This document shows positions 13,065-16,813 of a stretch of DNA of 16,813 nt, piece after piece (the first letter of the stretch is position 1; each line of letters starts with the position of its first letter). The translations under genes were made by a program, and so were the position numbers. The notes below the pieces were generated by a model. It saw nothing but the letters and a program-made list of their open reading frames with translations, had not been told where the DNA came from and did not search any database. Source of the DNA: DASZUC01 sp035547775. Lineage in GTDB: Bacteria; Patescibacteriota; Saccharimonadia; Saccharimonadales; UBA4665. The stretch is taken from contig DASZUC010000036.1 in NCBI GenBank assembly GCA_035547775.1, positions 1 through 16,813 on the forward strand. The letters are read 5' to 3'.

Positions 13065-13523
13065 CTAATGTGCTGGATGTGAGTCAACATCCGGCGGCAA
13101 GACAGCGTCTTTAGAAACTTCCACGTTTTCACCTGGTTGGGGAGCGTGGCCCAACTGCTTTTCCATATCTTCATAGGTGTCAAAAGCACTATGGTCAGGA
13201 TCAATTTCTTGGGCATAGGTAAAGGCACCCGCAGCTGGGATACGGTCAATACGATACTGAGTGGGGTCTAAATCCTTACGAGAAGTTGGTACTTCGTGAC
13301 CAACAGCATGAGCTCCCGTTATAAAGCGACCAGCGGCTTTCAAGCTGCTACCTGCAGCATCATAGCTGGCGATAGCTGCCTTATCCATTGCATCAATAGC
13401 CGGAATAACCGTATGGTCCGCTGTCAGACCGGCAACTACCATCGTTCCAATAGCTACCGCTTTGCCGCGACGTGTCAGACGAGTGCCAGGATTGGCAATT
13501 TGCTCAGTGTGAGATTTAGTCAT
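13065..13523 (-). CDS. Hypothetical membrane-anchored protein, possible LysM-like C-terminus
   Basis: A 152-residue protein. A basic start (TRLTRRGK) leads into one short hydrophobic segment (~21-34, KAVAIGTMVVAGLT), which suggests a signal anchor. The outer part is acidic and polar. The stretch RIPAAGAFTYAQEI...QPGENVEVSKDAV weakly recalls a LysM-type wall-binding module (final PGxxVxV), but this is only a resemblance. The start is firm: AAGGA stands eight bases before the ATG and overlaps the stop of the preceding gene, eleven bases away, so the two are co-transcribed. Just before the stop, a +1 frame reads QHISYSAEQ, echoing the end of the neighbour, so a late frameshift is possible. Confidence 0.75.
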   Translation of the reverse strand: MTKSHTEQIANPGTRLTRRGKAVAIGTMVVAGLTADHTVIPAIDAMDKAAIASYDAAGSSLKAAGRFITGAHAVGHEVPTSRKDLDPTQYRIDRIPAAGAFTYAQEIDPDHSAFDTYEDMEKQLGHAPQPGENVEVSKDAVLPPDVDSHPAH

Positions 13524-13534
13524 AATGAATATCC

Positions 13535-13813
13535 TTATTTACTAGCTGATCGGGCTGGGGTGCGCTGGGCAACGCTATAACTTATATAATGCTGCTCGAC
13601 TTCTTCCTTTTCCCTGCGCAGTGGATTGTTAAGCTCGCTATTTTCCTCAACTGCCAGGATTGGCTGATTTGGCAGTACAATCCTGGCATTGGGGTGGTCT
13701 GGCATCTCAATCATGCCAAGTGTGACAGCTGCTGACATCAGTACTAAGCCGGCCTGTTCGGCTGCTTGGTGGATCTGATCGACAACTTGTGAACTTTTTG
13801 TTTTGACTGACAC
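13535..13813 (-). CDS. Hypothetical small membrane protein, GTG start, leaderless
   Basis: A 92-residue protein starting at GTG. One hydrophobic segment (~20-36, QAGLVLMSAAVTLGMIE) follows a short polar N-terminus. The rest is charged and ends QHYISYSVAQRTPARSASK. The start was chosen because the next in-frame Met (residue 26) would remove the membrane segment. No ribosome site precedes it; instead a TTGACA/TAATAT promoter places the transcription start at or beside the GTG. It is the first gene of a two-gene operon with the 152-residue protein. I do not recognise the family. Confidence 0.7.
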   Translation of the reverse strand: MSVKTKSSQVVDQIHQAAEQAGLVLMSAAVTLGMIEMPDHPNARIVLPNQPILAVEENSELNNPLRREKEEVEQHYISYSVAQRTPARSASK

Positions 13814-13816
13814 GCT

Positions 13817-13848
13817 ATTATATTAGCAAAAATTAGGCTTTTTGTCAA
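13817..13848 (-). promoter_or_regulatory. Sigma70-type promoter giving a leaderless transcript
   Basis: Minus strand: TTGACA (13848-13843), a perfect -35, then 17 bases, then TAATAT (13825-13820), overlapping TATAAT (13822-13817). Seven bases past TAATAT is the GTG start at 13813. Using TATAAT the spacer would be 20 and the start would fall inside the gene, so TAATAT is preferred. Confidence 0.7.
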
Positions 13849-13866
13849 TCTTCTTATGCTAACGTA

Positions 13867-14496
13867 CTAAGTGTCGATATCTACGGGTACTCCGGTCTGG
13901 AGCTTGTGAAAGATAATGCCCTGCTCGGCAAAAGCCCGCTCTAAGCCCTGGTACAACTGTTCGCGAGCCTCATCGCGCCAATGCCAATCATGAATCGGCA
14001 AGACATGTGTAGGTTTGAGTTCAAGGGCGAGATTAACGGCGTCAACCGTGCTGCCCCACGGTGCCTGCACAGGCAATGCCAAAATGGCTTTGGTTTCGTG
14101 AAAACTGTGACTGTCGCCGGGGTGGCTCAAAGTTTCTAAATAATGATAGCCGAGCTCCTCCGGAGTTGGGAATAACGGCTCGACTGCCTCGTGGGGCGAA
14201 TCAAAGAGCGTCACGCCAGTGGGAGGTGTAGGGGTGGCTTTAATACCCTCCTTATTTAGGAGTTCAACGACATCATTTGGTGCAGTAATGTGGACGATTG
14301 GGAATTTGGCGATCAGTTGCTTAATGAGTGGAGGATAACAGTGGTCGCCATGACCGTGGGTGATGAAGATTTCATCTAAGCGATCGAGTTGGGCAGCGTC
14401 GAGGGCCGGCTCGCTCATCATGCCTGGGTCAAATAATGCGACGCGGTCAGGAGTTTCGACTAATAAGCACGAGTGGACATATTTAGTAATTTTCAT
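13867..14496 (-). CDS. UlaG-like metallo-beta-lactamase-fold hydrolase
   Basis: A 209-residue cytoplasmic metal-dependent hydrolase of the MBL fold, closest to the UlaG-type (Lactamase_B_3) group. It opens MKITKYVHSCLLVETPD, with the early His-Ser typical of this group. The metal motif THGHGDHC gives H47, H49, D51 and H52. Further ligands are probably H125 in LSHPGDSHS and H169 in LPIHDWHW. The start at 14496 has GGGAG four bases ahead (AAGGGAGTTCC). The frame continues upstream to 14610, but that part runs into the neighbouring gene and lacks family similarity. The substrate is unknown; the family includes lactonases and nucleotide or RNA phosphodiesterases. It is unlikely to be an antibiotic resistance enzyme. 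Confidence 0.9.
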   Translation of the reverse strand: MKITKYVHSCLLVETPDRVALFDPGMMSEPALDAAQLDRLDEIFITHGHGDHCYPPLIKQLIAKFPIVHITAPNDVVELLNKEGIKATPTPPTGVTLFDSPHEAVEPLFPTPEELGYHYLETLSHPGDSHSFHETKAILALPVQAPWGSTVDAVNLALELKPTHVLPIHDWHWRDEAREQLYQGLERAFAEQGIIFHKLQTGVPVDIDT

Positions 14497-14520
14497 GGAA
14501 CTCCCTTCGGTTAGGTTTCT

Positions 14521-14526
14521 AGTATA
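14521..14526 (-). promoter_or_regulatory. Candidate -10 for the MBL-fold hydrolase gene
   Basis: TATACT on the minus strand, about 24 bases before the ATG at 14496. The -35 is poor (CTGTTT at 17 bases). It lies just after the weak terminator of the reductase gene. Confidence 0.35.
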
Positions 14527-14542
14527 GCGTCTAGGCTGCCGT

Positions 14543-14560
14543 AAAACAGTAAGATTACTG
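14543..14560 (-). terminator. Weak intrinsic terminator after the flavodoxin-fold gene
   Basis: CAGTA pairs with TACTG around a four-base loop, followed by TTTT on the minus strand, starting two bases after the TAG at 14562-14564. The five-pair stem is short, so read-through into the MBL gene is likely. Confidence 0.45.
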
Positions 14561-14561
14561 A

Positions 14562-15293
14562 CTAGCGGTATTCGGGGTTGGCGTAATCGAAACGAGCCCC
14601 GCCATCCCATTCGCTGCGCTGGTTGCCATAAGCTGGGATGCCGCCAGCATCTTTGAGGAGCTTAGCCAGATGCATGAGGTTCCAGGTCATGAAGGTGGTG
14701 TTACGGTTGGTGAAGTCGTTATCGAGACCGGTTTTGCCACCGTGGCCATCGTCATCTCCATAGCTGGGGCCCGGTCCAGCCTCGCCAATCCAGCCGGCGT
14801 CGGCCTGTGGCGGAATGGTGCAACCGAGATGCTGCAGGCTGTAGAGGGTGTTCATGGTGCAATGCTTGATGCCGTCCTCGTTGCCGGTGATCAGTGAACC
14901 ACCGACTTTGCCGTAATAAGCATACTGCCCTTTGTCATTCAATAAGCTGCTGCAGGCATAGAGGCGTTCGATGATTTTTTTGGTCATGGAGCTGTTATCG
15001 CCCAGCCAAATTGGTCCGGCCAACACTAAGATGTCGGCGGCTTGAACTTTCTTATAGATTTCCGGCCAAGCATCTTTGGCGGCGCCATGCTCGGTCATGT
15101 CTGGGTAGACGCCTGTGGCAATGTCGGGGTGGTCAATGGTGCGAATCACTTCTGTTGCAACACCATGTTTTTGCATGATGTCGGTACTGATTTTGATCAG
15201 TAAATCGGTGTGGCTGGGCGCGGGTGATTCAGTGAGCGTGCCGTTGAAGAATAAGGCCTTGAGGCCAGAAAAGTCCCATTGTTGATCTGTCAC
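14562..15293 (-). CDS. Flavodoxin-fold NAD(P)H-dependent oxidoreductase (FMN reductase family)
   Basis: A 243-residue soluble protein. The N-terminal FSGLKALFFNGTLTESPAPSHT is a flavodoxin-type first strand and phosphate loop. AADILVLAGPIWLGDNSS is the second FMN-contact loop. Long blocks (KIIERLYACSSLLNDKGQYA, SLITGNEDGIKHC, TNRNTTFMTWNLMHLAK) belong to a highly conserved family spread through Actinobacteria and Proteobacteria. The likely role is FMN-dependent reduction of quinones or other electron acceptors; the true substrate is unknown. I chose the GTG at 15293, preceded by AAGGGAG as in the neighbouring MBL gene. An ATG at 15311 falls inside a repeat element and has no ribosome site. 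Wide conservation of the protein suggests horizontal gain. Confidence 0.92.
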   Translation of the reverse strand: MTDQQWDFSGLKALFFNGTLTESPAPSHTDLLIKISTDIMQKHGVATEVIRTIDHPDIATGVYPDMTEHGAAKDAWPEIYKKVQAADILVLAGPIWLGDNSSMTKKIIERLYACSSLLNDKGQYAYYGKVGGSLITGNEDGIKHCTMNTLYSLQHLGCTIPPQADAGWIGEAGPGPSYGDDDGHGGKTGLDNDFTNRNTTFMTWNLMHLAKLLKDAGGIPAYGNQRSEWDGGARFDYANPEYR

Positions 15294-15306
15294 TTTACTC
15301 CCTTCT

Positions 15307-15369
15307 GTCATTCCGAACGGAGTGAGAAATCTTTTGAACAGGATCTCTCCACTTCGGTCGAGACGATAC
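15307..15369. repeat. REP-like imperfect palindrome
   Basis: GTCATTCCGAACGGAGTGAG opens the element and CTCTCCACTTCGGTCGAGAC closes it, the second half being a diverged inverted copy of the first with about ten bases between (TTTTGAACAG). This wording (GTCATTCCGA..GAGTGAG..AATC) matches a dispersed intergenic palindrome family I know from many bacterial genomes. It lies in the gap between the VOC gene and the reductase gene and overlaps the rejected upstream ATG. Confidence 0.65.
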
Positions 15370-15374
15370 TGTTG

Positions 15375-15749
15375 TTAGTTCTCCGTTAGGCCTAAGATGT
15401 TGCCGTCGGGATCTTTAAACCAGGCGGCTTTGCTGCCAAACATTAGGTGCACTTCACCGTCGTGTTCGGCCCCTGGAAACTCGTAGTGTTCCCAGTTGCT
15501 AACGCCCGCGCTTTTCAGACTTTCCACTGATGCCTTGATATCGCTGACTTCCCATGTGGCACTCGTGCCCTGATTGGTGCCAGCAGTTGGGGCTTGGTAA
15601 ACAAAAACTTGGCCTGCGCCTGATTTATACAGCACGCCAGCAGGGTTTGGTTCACCTTCCCCAAGGCCTAAGGTTTGTCCGTAAAATTGTTTGGCAGTTT
15701 CGATGTCTTTGACGGCCACCATGGCCATAACAGTACTATCTTTCAGCAT
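15375..15749 (-). CDS. VOC-family protein (glyoxalase/bleomycin-resistance fold)
   Basis: A 124-residue single-domain protein of the vicinal oxygen chelate superfamily. Marks are VKDIETAKQFYGQTLGL at the N-terminus, a TWEVSDIKASVESLKSAGV central repeat start, and the closing AWFKDPDGNILGLTEN, where FKDPDGN is the classic VOC turn and the late Glu a usual metal ligand. Two beta-alpha-beta-beta-beta modules are implied. The Shine-Dalgarno AAGGAGGG five bases ahead of the ATG is the best in the window. Substrate unknown; the superfamily includes glyoxalase I, dioxygenases and drug-binding proteins, so resistance should not be assumed. Upstream lies a plausible promoter. Confidence 0.9.
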   Translation of the reverse strand: MLKDSTVMAMVAVKDIETAKQFYGQTLGLGEGEPNPAGVLYKSGAGQVFVYQAPTAGTNQGTSATWEVSDIKASVESLKSAGVSNWEHYEFPGAEHDGEVHLMFGSKAAWFKDPDGNILGLTEN

Positions 15750-15770
15750 ATGCCCTCCTTATGTCTTTTC

Positions 15771-15799
15771 AGTATACGCCCAATCTAGAATGGTGACAC
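15771..15799 (-). promoter_or_regulatory. Candidate promoter for the VOC gene
   Basis: GTGTCA (15799-15794, four of six -35 matches), 17 bases, TATACT (15776-15771). The predicted start is near 15764, leaving a short leader that still contains AAGGAGG. The -35 lies just past the stop of the membrane gene. Confidence 0.45.
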
Positions 15800-16372
15800 A
15801 TCTGCCACCAGCTTTTGCTTGCGGATAAATACCATCGCGACAAACAAACTATTAGTAATAACCAATGATAGCGGATACAACACAGTAACAACCGAGAAGG
15901 TACTAAGAGCAGCAATAGCGATGGCAAACTTAATGGCGGATAAGGTATAGGTGATGGTTGTTTCTTCGTGGGGATGGTGAAAAGATTTACGAAAAGTTGG
16001 CACAAAGCCAAGCATGTCGATTATCGTGATTAATATAACTGAACTTGTTGGGTCATCTGTTACTCCCCACAGCAAAAGAGCCACACCCGCACCGATGAGA
16101 AATAGCCAATCAACGGGGGCAATATTTTTCTTGCCAACTCTCAGTGCTGCCAGAAAGATGATCAGACAAACCACAGCGGTAAAGCCTGTAACCCACGCAC
16201 CTGCTGCCCCGTGGTCACGCAACTGAGCAAAGAATGCAATACCTGTTAGTAAGCCCCAGATTAACCAAGAAAAAGCGTGGGGCTTGGTTTTGCCTCTAAA
16301 AATATTTCTCAAATAAGGAACGTAAGAAATAAAAGCAATCAGAACAGCACACAGCCCGAGAGCTGTCTTCAC
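15785..16372 (-). CDS. PQ-loop (SWEET/SemiSWEET-like) membrane protein
   Basis: A 195-residue polytopic membrane protein with six or seven predicted spans. The first module, FISYVPYLRNIFRGKTKPHAFSW, has the PQ-loop pattern (Pro followed by a Tyr-Leu-Arg turn and a GKTKPH loop). A second module, IDMLGFVPTFRKSFHHP, repeats the Pro-x-x-Arg turn, giving a two-module arrangement as in full-length PQ-loop proteins. Small-sugar or amino-acid transport is known for relatives; the substrate here is unknown. The start is GTG at 16372, sharing one base with the preceding stop (TAGTG), with GAAAGG six bases ahead. It is translationally coupled to the NYN gene. Confidence 0.82.
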   Translation of the reverse strand: MKTALGLCAVLIAFISYVPYLRNIFRGKTKPHAFSWLIWGLLTGIAFFAQLRDHGAAGAWVTGFTAVVCLIIFLAALRVGKKNIAPVDWLFLIGAGVALLLWGVTDDPTSSVILITIIDMLGFVPTFRKSFHHPHEETTITYTLSAIKFAIAIAALSTFSVVTVLYPLSLVITNSLFVAMVFIRKQKLVADVSPF

Positions 16373-16813
16373 TATTTACCTTTCTTTTTGCGGTCGTGGT
16401 AGGCGAGTTGCTTGCGTAAGTTATCAAGGCGCACAATCTTGTTTTCAAACGGTTTGAGCAAGCTTGAGTATTGCCAATTAGGGGTAAGAATTTGAGCGAG
16501 CTTCCCCTGCTCTTCGAGGTATTCAACAAGGGCGAAAAAGTCACCATCGCCACTGACGATTAACGCTTGGTCGTAGTTCGGCAATTCTTTCATAGCGTAC
16601 AACACCAGGTCGGCGTCGATGTTGCCCTTTACCTGTGGTCGTTCTTTGTCTTTATCGTCAACTTTTGGTTTACCAGCTTCGGGCTTGGCGTCGTGGGGGG
16701 TAATATCTACCGTCGGTTTCAGTACCACCAGAAAGCCCAGCTCGTGCATGTATTCATACAAGGCTTCGTTTTCGCTCATGTAGCCAATAAACATGTAGGC
16801 CTTGGTAACACCA
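16372..16813 (-). CDS. NYN-domain (LabA/DUF88-like) protein, 5' end outside window
   Basis: Visible part is 146 residues, entering the window at GVTKAYMFIGYMSENEALYE. NYN proteins share the PIN-like RNase fold. Seen here are FIGYMSENEALYEYMHELGF, the acidic GNIDADLVLYAM and the key loop LIVSGDGDFFALVEYLEEQG with its Asp pair, followed by SSLLKPFENKIVRLDNLRKQ and a basic tail DRKKKGK. The first catalytic Asp (usually in a DxxN motif near the start) lies outside. RNA cleavage or RNA binding is inferred from the fold. The insert KPEAGKPKVDDKDKERPQ between strands is charged and likely disordered. Coupled to the PQ-loop gene by TAGTG. Confidence 0.88.
   Translation of the reverse strand, partial: GVTKAYMFIGYMSENEALYEYMHELGFLVVLKPTVDITPHDAKPEAGKPKVDDKDKERPQVKGNIDADLVLYAMKELPNYDQALIVSGDGDFFALVEYLEEQGKLAQILTPNWQYSSLLKPFENKIVRLDNLRKQLAYHDRKKKGK

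Noticed and set aside
13867..14496. Reading the MBL-fold protein as a beta-lactamase resistance gene
   Set aside because: The motifs are of the UlaG-type general hydrolase group, and there is no signal peptide or class B lactamase signature.
14497..14610. Upstream extension of the MBL-fold gene
   Set aside because: It overlaps the reductase gene and a terminator; the ATG at 14496 has a good Shine-Dalgarno and the canonical N-terminus.

Overview
The window looks like chromosomal core DNA from a small-genome bacterium of the Candidate Phyla Radiation (Patescibacteria), most likely Saccharibacteria (TM7). This placement is an inference. It rests on short intergenic gaps, a stripped-down division/cell-wall (dcw) cluster, an RNA-polymerase-linked sigma4/HARE-HTH protein, and several short proteins with no recognisable family. 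TGA acts as a stop (mraY and murG end in TGA), so this is not one of the lineages (SR1, Gracilibacteria) that read UGA as glycine. No tRNA, rRNA, CRISPR array or complete insertion sequence was seen.

Layout. (1) 1-3782, plus strand: the 3' two-thirds of topA; a sigma-region-4 + HARE-HTH gene with its own well-formed promoter; two orphan genes of unknown function. (2) 3783-4535: a roughly 750-base stretch without a gene. It holds a good intrinsic terminator, a 13-bp direct repeat at each end of its main part, an AT-rich promoter, and a region that can fold as a four-way junction next to the end of ftsQ. (3) 4536-12852, minus strand: a compact dcw cluster read mraZ-rsmH-ftsL-ftsI-mraY-ftsW-murG-ftsQ. 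It supplies a transcription regulator, an rRNA methyltransferase, the septal synthase pair (FtsW glycosyltransferase, FtsI transpeptidase), the lipid I/II enzymes (MraY, MurG) and two divisome scaffold proteins. The Mur ligases, Ddl, FtsA and FtsZ, which usually interleave or follow, are absent here. (4) 13065-13813, minus strand: a pair of small membrane-anchored proteins of unknown function, transcribed from a promoter that predicts a leaderless mRNA. (5) 13867-16813, minus strand: accessory genes for a UlaG-like metallo-hydrolase, a flavodoxin-fold reductase, a VOC/glyoxalase-like protein, a PQ-loop membrane protein and an NYN-domain protein cut by the window edge.

Regulation is the most informative part. 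Four TGGGN boxes in 10-bp phase precede mraZ and fit known MraZ autoregulation. A 25-bp inverted repeat frames a 163-bp insert between mraZ and rsmH. mraZ, rsmH, ftsL and mraY start behind A/C-rich leaders with no usable Shine-Dalgarno sequence, whereas the accessory genes and ftsI, ftsW and murG have clear ones. The strongest candidates for something undescribed are the structured RNA locus at 4298-4526, the mraZ-rsmH inverted-repeat element, and the sigma4/HARE fusion. All need comparative data to confirm.
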